From Oceanospirillum beijerinckii DSM 7166 (GTDB lineage Bacteria; Pseudomonadota; Gammaproteobacteria; Pseudomonadales; Halomonadaceae), in assembly GCF_000422425.1 (NCBI RefSeq), contig NZ_AULT01000029.1, forward strand, positions 17,607-81,606: a stretch of DNA of 64,000 nt. The letters are read 5' to 3'. The position numbers and the translations under genes are program-made. Shown here piece after piece: positions 1 through 9,880 of the stretch. Each line of letters opens with the position of its first letter. Position 1 is the first letter of the stretch. The notes below the pieces were generated by a model. It was not told where the DNA came from and made no database searches. It saw only the letters and a list, made by a program, of their open reading frames with translations.

Positions 1-164
<164 letters not shown>

Positions 165-197
165 AAGCATACTCAGCTGTAGCCCTTCAAACGACTT

Positions 198-243
198 GAG
201 CGCAACAGATTCCCTGCCATTTGGAAGAGTTGCGCTCTTTTTT
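198..243 (+). terminator. Rho-independent terminator of the upstream oxidoreductase gene
   Basis: A perfect 9-bp stem, GAGCGCAAC (198-206) with GTTGCGCTC (229-237), is followed directly by six T. It ends the plus-strand oxidoreductase transcript before the convergent copper operon. Confidence 0.8.
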
Positions 244-301
244 ATACCTCTCTATCCCTGCTTTTCTGCCAACGATATTCAACACAGATCTTTTCCAGTT
301 G

Positions 302-382
302 CTATTGGGGGCGCTTAATCCAGAACCACCAGATAATCAGCCCAATCAGAATCAAGCCCAGGGTATTAACTAAGAACCCCAT
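302..382 (-). CDS. 26-residue single-helix membrane peptide coupled to copA
   Basis: ATG at 382-380 lies one base after the copA stop (TGAGATG). A strong AGGAGG sits about 9 bases upstream, inside the last codons of copA, so translation is probably coupled. The product begins MGFLVNTLGLILIGL and continues IIWWFWIKRPQ. That is one hydrophobic helix with a short basic C-terminus, consistent with an inner-membrane peptide. I do not recognise a named family. Its placement recalls small subunits of P-type ATPases such as KdpF, which is an analogy and not homology. An alternative is a chance ORF, but the good ribosome binding site, tight spacing and clean helix argue against that. Confidence 0.6.
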   Translation of the reverse strand: MGFLVNTLGLILIGLIIWWFWIKRPQ

Positions 383-383
383 C

Positions 384-2669
384 TCACACAACCTCCTGCT
401 TAGCTAACACTTCCGCTTGTTTTTTAACCGACTTATCAGAATCCAGACGCTGCAGCCTTAATCGATTCGCATTGCTTACTACGGTCACTGAAGACAGAGC
501 CATCGCTGCCCCGGCAAAAGCGGGATTCAATAGCCACCCGGTCAACGGGAAGAGCGCCCCCGCTGCCAGCGGAATACCGATACTGTTGTAGATAAAAGCA
601 CCCAGCAGGTTCTGCTTAATATTACTCACAGTTAAGCGGGACACCTGCATCGCATCGGCAATCCCGTGTAAAGAGCCACCCATCAAAGTCAGATCAGCAC
701 TTTCAATGGCAATATCGGTTCCAGTACCAATCGCAATACCCACATCAGCCTGAGCCAGCGCCGGGGCATCATTGATACCATCACCCACCATGGCCACCTG
801 TTGACCGCCAGACTGCAGCTGCCTGATCGCATCGGCTTTACCATTGGGTAATACCTCTGCAACTACTTCATCGATACCCACTTTTTGCGCCACTACCTGA
901 GCCGTTGAACGATGATCACCCGTCAGCATGACGACCCGGACGCCCTGAGCTTTAAGTCTGGCGATAGCAGAAGCAGCGTCTTCTTTAATTGGATCGGAAA
1001 TACCCAGCACAGCCACCAGCTGTTTATTTACCGCCAACATCACAGGCGTACAGGCCTGGTTGGCCAGCTGCGCCATAACAGCCCTACCCTGAGCAGAATC
1101 CACCTGATTGGCCGTCATCAAGGCCTGGTTGCCTAATAACAACTGATGATTATCCAGCACACCTTGAATACCTAAACCCGGCTGCGGCTGCACTTGTTCT
1201 GCCGCAACGGGTTTTAACTCACAAGCTGCAGTCTTAGCCAAAATAGCCTGTCCCAAGGGGTGCTCTGAAGCTAATTCCAAGGCACTGGCCCACAACAGCA
1301 CATCAGACTCTGAGTGACCGCCTAAACAAACGATATCCGTCAGTTCCGGCTTACCCTGGGTCACAGTACCCGTTTTATCCAATACCACCACATCCAACTC
1401 AGAGGTTTGCTGCAAAGCATCACCACGGCGCAACAGAATACCGCGTTCGGCCGCTTTACCTACTCCCACCATAATCGACATGGGTGTTGCCAAACCCAGG
1501 GCACAGGGGCACGCAATAACCAGCACTGTCATAGTAGTCACTAACATATAGGCCGACACAGGCTCAGGGCCAAAGTTATACCAAGCCAATGCGGTTAACA
1601 CGGCTATTACTAACACGACAGGAACAAACACAGCAGCGATCTTGTCCGCCAAGCGCCCCAAAGCTGGCTTGGCATTTTGTGCCTGCCGCACCTGATCAAT
1701 AATCTTGGCCAGCGCCGTATCCTGACCCACACGCAGGGTTTTAATCTTGATGCTGCCACTTTGGTTGATGGTGCCCGCAGTGACCTCATCCCCCTTGTTC
1801 TTAGCAATCGGCAACGGCTCACCAGTGAGCATGGATTCATCGACCAGAGTCTCACCGCTCATCACCTTGCCATCCACAGGAATTCGCTCCCCCGGACGCA
1901 CACGAATCATATCCCGCTTTTGGATCGATTCGATGCGCATATCCACCTCTTCACCGTCTTCACGACGGATCAAGCGGGCAGTAGAGGCCTGTAGATTAAG
2001 TAACTTACGAATCGCCTGCGAAGCCTGCCCGCGGGCACGGCTCTCCAGCGCCTGACCCAGATTAACCAAACCGATAATAAAGACCGCAGCCTCAAAGTAG
2101 ACATGACGCGCCTGCTCTGGCACTAATTCCGGCCAGATTGAGATCAACATGGAGTAAAACCAGGCGGTGCCAGTACCCAGAGCGATCAGGGTATCCATAT
2201 TGGCGTAGTGGCGCTTAAATGCCAGCCAGGCACCCTGGTAAAAATGCCCGCCGGAGTAAATCATCACCCCCAAAGTCAGCAGGCCAGTAACCAACCAAAA
2301 TACCTGCCCAAACAGACTATTCAGCATTGGCATCACAGGCAGAAACATCAATAGCATGAGAGGAATGCCCAGCGCTAAAGCGACTGCTGTTTTTTTCAAT
2401 TGCTGATAATAATGCTGTTTTTCCTCATCCTGGCGCTGAGTTTCACCATACTCACTATTCAGTACTGTAGCACCAAACCCAGCTTGCTCAATGGCCTGGA
2501 TGACCTCTTCAGGGGGTAAAGAAGTACTCACCTGGGCAGAGCGATCCGGCAGATTCACCTCGGCTCGTTCAACTTTCTCCAGCTGATCCAGGGCACTCTG
2601 CACCTGCTGTACACAGCTGGCACAGTGCATCCCCCGTAAAGCCAGACGAAATTCCTGAGTCTGCGACAT
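384..2669 (-). CDS. copA: Copper-exporting P1B-type ATPase CopA
   Basis: Heavy-metal P-type ATPase of 761 residues that pumps Cu(I) out of the cytosol. One N-terminal metal-binding domain has the GMHCASC motif (about residues 13-19). Six to eight membrane helices follow, with the CPC transport motif (ACPCALG, about residue 386), the phosphorylation site DKTGT (about 431), the actuator-type sequence DESMLTGEP, and the hinge GDGINDAPA (about 630). One metal domain and the CPC motif fit the CopA1 type; a CtpA/CcoI-type pump for cytochrome oxidase assembly is possible because a ccoM-like gene occurs at 38.4 kb. It lies downstream of copZ on the same strand, 147 bases apart, and probably shares the MerR-type promoter at 3107-3138. 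Confidence 0.93.
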   Translation of the reverse strand: MSQTQEFRLALRGMHCASCVQQVQSALDQLEKVERAEVNLPDRSAQVSTSLPPEEVIQAIEQAGFGATVLNSEYGETQRQDEEKQHYYQQLKKTAVALALGIPLMLLMFLPVMPMLNSLFGQVFWLVTGLLTLGVMIYSGGHFYQGAWLAFKRHYANMDTLIALGTGTAWFYSMLISIWPELVPEQARHVYFEAAVFIIGLVNLGQALESRARGQASQAIRKLLNLQASTARLIRREDGEEVDMRIESIQKRDMIRVRPGERIPVDGKVMSGETLVDESMLTGEPLPIAKNKGDEVTAGTINQSGSIKIKTLRVGQDTALAKIIDQVRQAQNAKPALGRLADKIAAVFVPVVLVIAVLTALAWYNFGPEPVSAYMLVTTMTVLVIACPCALGLATPMSIMVGVGKAAERGILLRRGDALQQTSELDVVVLDKTGTVTQGKPELTDIVCLGGHSESDVLLWASALELASEHPLGQAILAKTAACELKPVAAEQVQPQPGLGIQGVLDNHQLLLGNQALMTANQVDSAQGRAVMAQLANQACTPVMLAVNKQLVAVLGISDPIKEDAASAIARLKAQGVRVVMLTGDHRSTAQVVAQKVGIDEVVAEVLPNGKADAIRQLQSGGQQVAMVGDGINDAPALAQADVGIAIGTGTDIAIESADLTLMGGSLHGIADAMQVSRLTVSNIKQNLLGAFIYNSIGIPLAAGALFPLTGWLLNPAFAGAAMALSSVTVVSNANRLRLQRLDSDKSVKKQAEVLAKQEVV

Positions 2670-2816
2670 AACATCTCCTGCGTACGTTTGTTGGCAAAGC
2701 TGGCAGCAAGGTTAGTGGTAATAATAGACGGTAAGCATAGGTGACAATAATGGATGGTAAGGCTAGCCTTGCCAGCCTTTGCCTTACCTAATGCTTTGCG
2801 CTGTAAATAAAAACGC

Positions 2817-3020
2817 CTACTTCTTCTCTTCTGCATCAAAACCCGCTTCTTCAACGGCATCGATCAATACCTGGGGATCGACATCTCCGGTAACAATAGC
2901 CTCGTACAAGGTAACATCTGCCTGTTCAACGCCATCCACCATAATCAGAGCTTCAGTTACAGAGTTCACACAACCGTTGCAAGACAGGCCTTCCAGAGTC
3001 AACACAACCTCTTTACTCAT
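2817..3020 (-). CDS. copZ: Copper chaperone CopZ-like (HMA domain)
   Basis: A 67-residue single HMA domain with the metal site LSCNGC (residues 12-17) and the usual beta-alpha-beta-beta-alpha-beta pattern. It ends in an acidic and lysine tail (FDAEEKK). Such proteins carry Cu(I) in the cytosol and hand it to the N-terminal domain of CopA. Length is typical for CopZ/CopP. It is the first gene of the leftward copper operon and precedes copA. An Asn-Gly pair between the two cysteines is a little unusual; His/Ala-Ser is commoner. Confidence 0.85.
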   Translation of the reverse strand: MSKEVVLTLEGLSCNGCVNSVTEALIMVDGVEQADVTLYEAIVTGDVDPQVLIDAVEEAGFDAEEKK

Positions 3021-3106
3021 TTAATTCACCACTTTGTTGAAAATATATCCAATAAAACAGACCACTCTTGAGGCCTGTCATGATTTAAGCAACTGCGATT
3101 ACAGCC

Positions 3107-3138
3107 AGTTTAAACCCTGAAGTGTACTCCAGGGTCAA
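3107..3138 (-). promoter_or_regulatory. MerR-family (CueR-like) promoter of the copZ-copA operon
   Basis: On the minus strand a -35 TTGACC (3138-3133) and a -10 TAAACT (3112-3107) are separated by 20 bp, the stretched spacing that MerR-family activators need. The spacer is filled by the imperfect dyad ACCCTGGAGTACACTTCAGGGT, whose ACCCTGGAGT arms resemble CueR/CadR-type operators. It lies about 90 bases upstream of the copZ start. The regulator gene is not in the window. Confidence 0.72.
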
Positions 3139-3200
3139 GCTTATTTAACAGCAAGGAAGGATTATAAAATCAAGCACTGAACAGAACAGAACATAACAGA

Positions 3201-3677
3201 TCAATGCTTAGGCCGATTCCAGGCTTGATAGATAGGTTCAGGCCAGCGGGACTGGAACCAGGCAATCGTTGCATCAATTTCCTGATCTGACAGCTTATCG
3301 TCCCAGGCAGGCATATCGCTCGGGATATCCGGGCCTTGACCATATTTAATCACCTGTCGCAGCTGATCCAATGGATGATGCCAGGCATGTCCTGAGCCAT
3401 TTAACGGCGGAGGCAGGTAACGCCCATCCGCCTTGGGTTGACGCCAATCAGGGTTCCCTTGTGCAAAACCACCATGACATTGAGCACAATTCTGCTGAAA
3501 TATGACCTTCCCCTGCTCAACCATAGCAGCACTATACCAACGCTCAGCCTCTGATACCTGAAGCCCCGTGCTAACAGCGCTTGATTGCTTATGTTGTTCA
3601 TCCGTTGCGGAAGGCTCACTGCAGGCCGTTATCAGGCCAATGGCCAGCAGAAGAGAGAAGATAATATGTCTTTTCAT
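3201..3677 (-). CDS. Monohaem c-type cytochrome lipoprotein
   Basis: 158 residues. The N-terminus is a lipoprotein signal with lipobox LITAC (cleavage before Cys19), so the protein is likely anchored on the periplasmic side. A single haem motif CAQCH lies at about residues 64-68, in the context GKVIFQQNCAQCHGG. A likely axial methionine lies in PSDMPAW. This is a class I cytochrome c, similar to small electron shuttles and to copper-resistance-associated c-type cytochromes. It reads in the same direction as copZ-copA and is separated from copZ by the MerR-type promoter, so it is probably a separate unit upstream of that operon. Confidence 0.8.
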   Translation of the reverse strand: MKRHIIFSLLLAIGLITACSEPSATDEQHKQSSAVSTGLQVSEAERWYSAAMVEQGKVIFQQNCAQCHGGFAQGNPDWRQPKADGRYLPPPLNGSGHAWHHPLDQLRQVIKYGQGPDIPSDMPAWDDKLSDQEIDATIAWFQSRWPEPIYQAWNRPKH

Positions 3678-3858
3678 TCTTTTAATTCCAAAAACTCTTT
3701 GAGCATGCTTATTCAGAACATGGGAACGGCATCAAGATAAAACAATCTGCTTGCTGCCCCAAAACCACATTCATCAATGACTTGCTTTATTTATGAGACA
3801 AGCGCTGCTTCAAACCACAGCACATAATCAATAATCAGGATAAAAGTCTGGAATTAAC

Positions 3859-4482
3859 CTAATGACGCCAACAGCAGAACAGACGCTGGCGATTAACAAT
3901 ACGAGAAACTGAACGCCTGAAAGATAAGCCATAAGCGCTTAGCCTGAGTAAGCGCAGGCAGAATATAACGAGCAAACACAGAGAAAAGATTTCAAATGGC
4001 AGGACCGACAAACCATCCTGCTCACAGCAGCTTATCTCAGGCCAATCTCCGGTTGAAGTCGTGCTAACAAGTGTATTAGTGCTTGATGCTGTTCGGATTG
4101 ATATAACACCGGATCTTTGTATTATGGTGCTGGCCTCAATCAAGTCATGGTATCGGTCAGGTGAAGCCTTAGCCACATGAAGTATCGGTTGAGCCTGGAC
4201 CTGGGTCGATATCTGAGAAAAGTGAGCACCACCATATGGCGCCTGCATCAACCCCTTAACGCAATGCAGAACAATCAACAGAATCAGAGCGATAGGTAAC
4301 AATACGGGCAAGCTGACTCTCGTCACAACCGCCAGCGCTTTCACAAAACGAGAATGGAACCGTGTAAACAACCGTGTAAACCTTGTGCCCTGAAACAGGG
4401 TCTGAAAAAAATCTACTGCCATCAAAGTAAAAGCAAAGAGCGCTATCCCACGATAAAATGCGTATAAAAAATAACACAACAC
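3859..4482 (-). CDS. Doubtful membrane ORF, no recognised family
   Basis: An open frame of 207 codons beginning with GTG. It shows a hydrophobic stretch near the N-terminus, a second one (about residues 57-73, LPVLLPIALILLIVLH) and a third near the C-terminus, which is rich in Cys, Arg and Leu. There is no clear ribosome binding site and codon use looks less regular than in neighbouring genes. It may be a fast-evolving hypothetical protein or a chance frame. Nothing else convincing is coded between 3678 and 4603. Confidence 0.25.
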   Translation of the reverse strand: MLCYFLYAFYRGIALFAFTLMAVDFFQTLFQGTRFTRLFTRFHSRFVKALAVVTRVSLPVLLPIALILLIVLHCVKGLMQAPYGGAHFSQISTQVQAQPILHVAKASPDRYHDLIEASTIIQRSGVISIRTASSTNTLVSTTSTGDWPEISCCEQDGLSVLPFEIFSLCLLVIFCLRLLRLSAYGLSFRRSVSRIVNRQRLFCCWRH

Positions 4483-4603
4483 TTGAAATTCGGGCTATTG
4501 GAAACCAATTATCTACCTGAGTTCCAAGAAAATATCTAAACCAATTTACTGCTTACTAAAACAATACCCTGGATCTGATCAACTTCTGATCAGAAAGGAT
4601 TAT

Positions 4604-5560
4604 ATGAGTCAGACAGCCATGCCTAATAACGCCTCTATAGAAAACAGCGCTCCAGCCACTGCTACACATCACCACGCCACACAGGATAACTGTGTTATCG
4701 CACTGAATTCTCTAGGCGTTATTTGTATTGAAGGCGATAACGCGGCAAAACTGCTACACGGTCAGGCCACCAATCATATTGAGAGCATGCAACCTGGTGA
4801 TATTAAACCAGCGGCTCTGTGCTCACCCAAAGGGCGTATCTATGCCTCTTTCTATGCCTTGCATCAAGGCGATCATTTTAAACTGATTATGCCCCGCTCC
4901 ACTATTGAGCATACACTAATAACCTTAGGGAAATTTACACCACTGTACCGCTGCCAACTGAGAGATACCTCAGAGCAATACCAGGCTGTCGGCTTCACCT
5001 CTGACACCATTACACTGGACGGTCTGGAACTCAGCCCTATCGCCCTGCCCGAAGAAAACAGAAGTTTGCTTTTACTACCAAAAGAGCAAGCAGCAGCGAC
5101 TCTTGAAGTCCTCTCCCAACAGTTTACAGCAGAAACAGAAAACTACTGGAACCTGCTTAGCACTCGTCTGGCCCGGGTATTAATCGAACAAGACCATAGT
5201 GACCAGTTTATCCCTCAGATGCTGAACTATCAGGCTACGGGCATGATCAGTTTTAAAAAAGGCTGTTACACCGGGCAGGAAATTATTGCACGTGCGCAAT
5301 ACCGCGGCGGTGTTAAAAAGCGCGTTCAGCGCGTAACTCTGGCTCAGGGCACAGAAGCACAGCGAGGTAACATTATCGTCAGCGCTGAAGGTGATGCTGG
5401 CGAAGTATTACTGACTGCCTATAATCCTCAGGGTGAACAGGAGTGTCTGGCTGTAGTGAAAGATAATGCACTGGATCAAACGCTACACCTGAATAAAATG
5501 GATGGCCCGGTACTGCAGCTGCAACCTCTGCCTTATGAGCTGGATAAGCGGGATATCTAA
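4604..5560 (+). CDS. ygfZ: Folate-binding Fe-S/tRNA maintenance protein YgfZ
   Basis: A 318-residue member of the YgfZ/GcvT-like folate-binding family. The family signature KGCYTGQEIIAR, with its conserved cysteine, lies at about residues 222-233. YgfZ supports repair or activity of certain Fe-S enzymes, including the tRNA methylthiotransferase MiaB, and uses tetrahydrofolate. The N-terminus carries a His/Ala/Thr-rich extension of about 20 residues before the domain starts. ATG at 4604 is preceded by GAAAGGA. The repeat CTGATCA-actt-CTGATCAG at 4575-4593, just before the ribosome site, could fold in the leader. It is transcribed alone and ends at a hairpin at 5602-5637. Confidence 0.88.
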   Translation: MSQTAMPNNASIENSAPATATHHHATQDNCVIALNSLGVICIEGDNAAKLLHGQATNHIESMQPGDIKPAALCSPKGRIYASFYALHQGDHFKLIMPRSTIEHTLITLGKFTPLYRCQLRDTSEQYQAVGFTSDTITLDGLELSPIALPEENRSLLLLPKEQAAATLEVLSQQFTAETENYWNLLSTRLARVLIEQDHSDQFIPQMLNYQATGMISFKKGCYTGQEIIARAQYRGGVKKRVQRVTLAQGTEAQRGNIIVSAEGDAGEVLLTAYNPQGEQECLAVVKDNALDQTLHLNKMDGPVLQLQPLPYELDKRDI

Positions 5561-5601
5561 TCCAAGACAGCTTGCCCCTTTATCATGCAAACCCAATCCT
5601 C

Positions 5602-5637
5602 AAACAGCCCAGCAAAAACATCATGCCTGGGCTGTTT
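5602..5637 (+). terminator. Hairpin terminator after ygfZ
   Basis: An 11-bp perfect stem, AAACAGCCCAG (5602-5612) with CTGGGCTGTTT (5627-5637). The T run is short, so termination may be partial. Confidence 0.6.
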
Positions 5638-5745
5638 CAAACTGGTGGCTGGCTTCTGATTCTTGATCAGAAAAATAACTGCGCTAGTGCAATAGCCTCA
5701 CCTGATCTAAGATTAAGCTAACTCTTCCCATCCAAGAGGCTGTCC

Positions 5746-7083
5746 ATGTTTGATCAATACTTACGCACCGTGCTGGAGTGCGTGGATAATCGCTATGGCG
5801 ATGATTTCTTCAGCTCTATTACCTTGCAGCTGGATAGGATCATAGCGGCAGACTACACCTTTATCGCCCGCTTAAATACGCATACCCATAGTGCCAGAAC
5901 CATCGCTCTAGTAGCGAAGGGAGAGTTGACTGACAATATTGAATACGACCTGAAACACACTCCCTGTGAAAATGTGGCAGACGACTCAGTTTGCTGCTAT
6001 CCCGCAGACGTCTGCCAGGCCTTTCCCAATGATCAACTGCTGGTTGATATGAAGATAGATGCCTATCTAGGTACACCGTTAAAGGACTCAAATGGTCAGG
6101 TAATAGGGCTAATTGTTGCTCTTTATGAAACCCCTATCAAAGAGGAAGAACTCACCCAGGCCCTGTTTGAGGTTTTTTCCGGGCGCATCGCTGCCGAGAT
6201 TGAACGTCAGGAGTATGAGACAGCACTGGAAAAACTGAACCAAAGCCTGGAAGAGAAAGTCGATCAACGTACCAAGGAGTTACAGAAAGCCTTACTAACA
6301 CTGAATAAAGCCCAACAACAGTTGATCGAGTCAGAAAAGATGGCCGCACTGGGCAATCTGGTAGCCGGTATTGCCCATGAGGTGAATACCCCCTTAGGCG
6401 TCGCCATTACTTCACAAAGCTACTTGGCAGATCAGTTTAAAGAGCTTTGCCAACAGATGGATCAGGAAACTCTGACCAAAGAAGGCTTACTGCAATTCAG
6501 AGAAGATATGGCCGAAGCCCTGCCTTTACTCTATAGCAACCTGACACGAGCTGCAGAACTGATCCAAAACTTTAAACGCATTGCCGCTGATCAACATGAG
6601 GATCGGGCAGATACCATCACGCTGGATAAATACTATAAGCAGGTGGTATCAACACTACACCCTCTGCTAAAAGAACAAGCCGTTGATATTACGCTGGATA
6701 TTCCAGGTATCAATATATACACATATCCCAGTGCCCACGCACAGATTCTCAGCAACCTGATTAAAAACAGCGTAATGCATGGCTTTGCAGATACCCCAGG
6801 AGAGCATCTGATTCAGCTACACGGGCAGTTAACAGACCATGGTAAAGGGGTAAAAATAACTTACCGCGACAACGGTGCAGGCATAAACGAGGATACCCGT
6901 AAACGTATCTTCGAACCCTTTTATACCACTGCGCGTCATAAAGGTGCTGTAGGTCTGGGGATGTCGATTGTGTACAACCTGATTAAGCAGAATCTTAATG
7001 GCGAGCTTGAACTGTTAAACTCTGAAGCGGGACTAATGCTGGAATACAGCTTCCCGGTTTCTGGGATACCGTCGGATTTATGA
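5746..7083 (+). CDS. GAF-domain sensor histidine kinase (soluble)
   Basis: 445 residues with no membrane helices. A GAF-like sensor domain covers about residues 10-155. It is followed by a coiled coil (about 155-200, with KLNQSLEEKVDQRTKELQKA), a HisKA domain with the phospho-acceptor in GIAHEVNTPLG (His about 211), and an HATPase domain. The ATPase shows an N-box NLIKNSVMHG (about 336), a G1-type DNGAGI and a G2-type GLGMSIV. This layout matches cytosolic kinases whose coiled coil is of the RsbU/HAMP-less type. No response regulator lies next to it, so its partner must be encoded elsewhere. The ligand cannot be read from the sequence. A CEN-VCCYPADVC stretch in the GAF domain is cysteine-rich and could be redox or metal responsive, which is inference. 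Confidence 0.85.
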   Translation: MFDQYLRTVLECVDNRYGDDFFSSITLQLDRIIAADYTFIARLNTHTHSARTIALVAKGELTDNIEYDLKHTPCENVADDSVCCYPADVCQAFPNDQLLVDMKIDAYLGTPLKDSNGQVIGLIVALYETPIKEEELTQALFEVFSGRIAAEIERQEYETALEKLNQSLEEKVDQRTKELQKALLTLNKAQQQLIESEKMAALGNLVAGIAHEVNTPLGVAITSQSYLADQFKELCQQMDQETLTKEGLLQFREDMAEALPLLYSNLTRAAELIQNFKRIAADQHEDRADTITLDKYYKQVVSTLHPLLKEQAVDITLDIPGINIYTYPSAHAQILSNLIKNSVMHGFADTPGEHLIQLHGQLTDHGKGVKITYRDNGAGINEDTRKRIFEPFYTTARHKGAVGLGMSIVYNLIKQNLNGELELLNSEAGLMLEYSFPVSGIPSDL

Positions 7084-7149
7084 CCTATCCAAGTTCCATT
7101 TATCACCTGGATTCATCAACTGAATAGATCATAAATAAGCGCAGAGGTG

Positions 7150-7836
7150 TCAGGCTGGCTCAGAGGGTAACTGCCAATCAACTGGCATTTTGCCTCGCTG
7201 CTGCAAAAACTGATTGGTTTGGCTGAACTGATGATTACCAAAGAAACCGCGATGGGCTGACAAAGGTGATGGATGTACCGACTTCAGCACCAGGTGTTTC
7301 TGCTGATCCACAAAGGCCGCTTTTTTCTGGGCATAACTTCCCCAAAGCAGGAATACCACGCCATCCAGCTGCTCATTGATAATATGAATCACCTTATCGG
7401 TAAACTGCTCCCAGCCCTTTTTCTGATGCGAACCGGCTTTACTTTGCTCGACGGTCAACACACTGTTGAGCAACAGTACACCTTGCTGAGCCCAATGAGT
7501 TAAATAACCATGATTCACAGGCTGAAAACCCACGTCTGCCTGCAACTCTTTATAAATATTCACCAGTGATGGTGGTGTTTTCACACCAGGACGCACAGAG
7601 AAACACAGACCATGAGCCTGATCAGGGCCATGATAAGGGTCTTGCCCTAGTATCACCACTTTCACCTGATTTAACGGTGTATATTTAAAGGCATTAAACC
7701 AATCTGATGAGTGAGGATAAATCACCTTCTTTTGCTGTTTTTCCTGAGCCAAAAAGGCTTTTAACTGCTTCATATAAGGCTGTTCAAATTCACTGCCAAG
7801 TGCAACAAGCCAATCTTCGGGCAGATCAATCGCCAC
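7150..7836 (-). CDS. ung: Uracil-DNA glycosylase (family 1)
   Basis: Removes uracil from DNA in base excision repair. The water-activating motif GQDPYHGP and the C-terminal [13 protein letters not shown] motif are both present, as are LLLNSVLTV and [11 protein letters not shown] chose the GTG start at 7836, which gives 228 residues, the usual length for Ung. The open frame extends to another GTG at 7896, but that would add 20 residues with no family counterpart. It is convergent with the kinase gene upstream in coordinate and is followed on the other side by the apt terminator. Confidence 0.93.
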   Translation of the reverse strand: MAIDLPEDWLVALGSEFEQPYMKQLKAFLAQEKQQKKVIYPHSSDWFNAFKYTPLNQVKVVILGQDPYHGPDQAHGLCFSVRPGVKTPPSLVNIYKELQADVGFQPVNHGYLTHWAQQGVLLLNSVLTVEQSKAGSHQKKGWEQFTDKVIHIINEQLDGVVFLLWGSYAQKKAAFVDQQKHLVLKSVHPSPLSAHRGFFGNHQFSQTNQFLQQRGKMPVDWQLPSEPA

Positions 7837-7920
7837 ATCTCTGTATCCTGATATCCGACAAAAATTTGCCGTAAGTCTATCAGATGCGACCCGCACTTGC
7901 AGAAACAGTCAACCATAAAA

Positions 7921-7948
7921 AAACCTGAAGCTTACACTTCAGGTTTTT
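7921..7948 (-). terminator. Rho-independent terminator, apt side (bidirectional look)
   Basis: A perfect 10-bp stem, AAACCTGAAG (7921-7930) with CTTCAGGTTT (7937-7946), is flanked by A and T runs on both sides. Read leftward it ends the permease-apt transcript 30 bases after the apt stop. Confidence 0.8.
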
Positions 7949-7976
7949 CAGAGCAAGACAGCCTCAAGGAGCTGAG

Positions 7977-8525
7977 TTACTGGCCTTCAAACTCACAGAT
8001 TGAGAAGACATCAATACCCAGCTCAGCCAACTTTTTCGAACCGCCCAGATCTGGCAGATCGATAATGGCACCGGCTTCTACCACCTCAGCACCTAAACGC
8101 TGAATCAGATTAGCTGCAGCAATCATAGTACCGCCAGTCGCGATCAGATCATCAATCAGCAATACACGATCACCCGGATTAAAGGCATCGGTATGCAGCT
8201 CAACGGTGGCCGAACCGTATTCCAGCTCATAACTCTCTTCCACCGTTTCAAAAGGCAGCTTGCCCTTTTTACGAACCGGAATAAAGCTGGTATTCAGCTC
8301 ATACGCAATCGGTGCGCCCAAAATAAAGCCGCGGGCATCCACACCAGCCACCGCATCAATCTGATGATCGTGATAACGGTGAATAAAGGCATCAATCAGA
8401 AAACGAAACGCCTTTTTATCCTTAAACAGCGTTGTGACATCACGGAACATAATGCCCGGCTCTGGCCAATCCGGCACAGTACGGATAACAGAGCGCAGAT
8501 AATCACTGTAGTATGCATCAGTCAT
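7977..8525 (-). CDS. apt: Adenine phosphoribosyltransferase
   Basis: 182 residues. It converts adenine and PRPP to AMP in purine salvage. The PRPP-binding motif [13 protein letters not shown] is complete, and the N-terminal [17 protein letters not shown] and the GVDARGFI segment match the family. The gene starts 3 bases after the stop of the purine permease gene, so the two form one transcript: the permease imports the base and Apt traps it as nucleotide. Confidence 0.95.
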   Translation of the reverse strand: MTDAYYSDYLRSVIRTVPDWPEPGIMFRDVTTLFKDKKAFRFLIDAFIHRYHDHQIDAVAGVDARGFILGAPIAYELNTSFIPVRKKGKLPFETVEESYELEYGSATVELHTDAFNPGDRVLLIDDLIATGGTMIAAANLIQRLGAEVVEAGAIIDLPDLGGSKKLAELGIDVFSICEFEGQ

Positions 8526-8528
8526 TGT

Positions 8529-9824
8529 TTAGCCCTGCAGGAAAACAAATTTCAGCACAAACAGAGCCGCCAGCACCATCACACTGATAGAGACATCATC
8601 ACGACGACCGGACATCAGCTTGATACCTGCATAGGTGATAAAGCCAAACGCAATACCGTTAGCAATAGAGAAGGTCAGCGGCATCGCAATCGCAGCCACA
8701 AACACAGGGGCCGCTTCGGTCAAATCGGTCCAATCCACTTCAGCCAGACCACTGGTCATCAGTACCGCCACGTAGAACAGCGCCCCAGCCGTCGCATAAG
8801 CTGGTACAGAGCCCGCCAGCGGCGAGAAAAACAGACACAGCAGGAAAAGTATACCCACAACAACAGCAGTCAAACCGGTACGACCACCGGCAGAGATACC
8901 CGCCGTACTCTCAATATAACTGGTCGTTGTGGAAGTACCCAGTGCAGCACCAGCCATAGTAGCCGTACTATCAGCCATCAGCGCACGTCCCAGACGTGGC
9001 AGACGCTTGTCTTTATCCAGCAGCTTGCCCTGTTGCGCTACGGCAACCAGAGTACCTGAGGTATCAAACAGATCCACAAACAAGAAGGCGAAGATAATGC
9101 TCAGCATACCCACTTCTAAGGCACCGGCCAGGTCCATCTTCATAAAGGTCGGAGCCAGACTTGGTGGCACAGACATCACACCTTTCAGCTCATTCAGGCC
9201 CATCACCATGGACAGTACCGTAACCACCAGAATACCGATCATTACGGAACCCAGTACGCGACGGTAGGACAGGGAAACAATGATAAAGAAGCCCAGAATG
9301 GCCAACATCACCTTAGGGTCGGACAAGTCACCCAGAGTTACCAAAGTCGCAGGGCTGTCGACCACGATACCTGCACTTTTCAGTGCAATCATCGCCAGGA
9401 ACAGGCCGATACCTGCCGCAATGCCTAAACGCAGCGACAGTGGAATACTGTTAATAATCCACTCACGAACCTTAAAGATACTCAGAACGGTAAAAATCAC
9501 ACCGGAGAAGAAAACCGCCCCCAGAGCCGACTCCCAGCTGTACCCCAGCTCCAGCACCACGGTAAAGGTGAAGAAAGCATTCAGTCCCATGCCCGGAGCC
9601 AGAGCAATAGGATAATTCGCCCACACACCCATGATCAGAGAACCGATAGCCGCAGCCAAACAGGTGGCAACAAATACCGCACCGTAATCCATACCAGCCA
9701 TGGCCAGTAGAGAAGGGTTCACAAAAATGATGTAAGCCATGGTCAGGAAGGTCGTCACACCTGCCACAACTTCTGTTTTAACGTTTGTATTGTGCTCTTT
9801 GAGCTTAAATAATTTTTCCAGCAT
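8529..9824 (-). CDS. Purine base permease, AzgA-like NCS2 family
   Basis: 431 residues, with about 12-14 hydrophobic segments. It belongs to the AzgA-like branch of NCS2 transporters, which carry adenine, guanine or hypoxanthine with protons. Typical features are the N-terminal EVVAGVTTFLTMAYIIFVNP, APGMGLNAFF and the later FDTSGTLVAVA and STTTSYIESTAGI segments. It is the first gene of an operon with apt. The upstream leader contains a terminator-like hairpin (9850-9880). The exact substrate cannot be decided from sequence; the apt neighbour points to adenine. Confidence 0.88.
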   Translation of the reverse strand: MLEKLFKLKEHNTNVKTEVVAGVTTFLTMAYIIFVNPSLLAMAGMDYGAVFVATCLAAAIGSLIMGVWANYPIALAPGMGLNAFFTFTVVLELGYSWESALGAVFFSGVIFTVLSIFKVREWIINSIPLSLRLGIAAGIGLFLAMIALKSAGIVVDSPATLVTLGDLSDPKVMLAILGFFIIVSLSYRRVLGSVMIGILVVTVLSMVMGLNELKGVMSVPPSLAPTFMKMDLAGALEVGMLSIIFAFLFVDLFDTSGTLVAVAQQGKLLDKDKRLPRLGRALMADSTATMAGAALGTSTTTSYIESTAGISAGGRTGLTAVVVGILFLLCLFFSPLAGSVPAYATAGALFYVAVLMTSGLAEVDWTDLTEAAPVFVAAIAMPLTFSIANGIAFGFITYAGIKLMSGRRDDVSISVMVLAALFVLKFVFLQG

Positions 9825-9849
9825 TGGCTTGTCCAGAACAGGTCCAGAA

Positions 9850-9880
9850 ACAACAAAACCCGGAAAGGTCGTTTCCAGGT
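9850..9880 (-). promoter_or_regulatory. Terminator-like hairpin in the purine permease leader
   Basis: Read on the minus strand, ACCTGGAAA (9880-9872) pairs with TTTCCGGGT (9866-9858), nine pairs including one G-U. It is followed by TTTTGTTGTTT. The hairpin ends about 25 bases before the permease ATG. Further downstream the leader repeats TTCTGGAC twice. This could be an attenuator or the read-out arm of a purine-responsive leader. I could not fit the known purine riboswitch consensus. Confidence 0.4.

Noticed and set aside
8193..9059. 288-codon plus-strand frame over apt and the permease
   Set aside because: Low-complexity Arg/His/Thr-rich translation and complete overlap with two certain genes.
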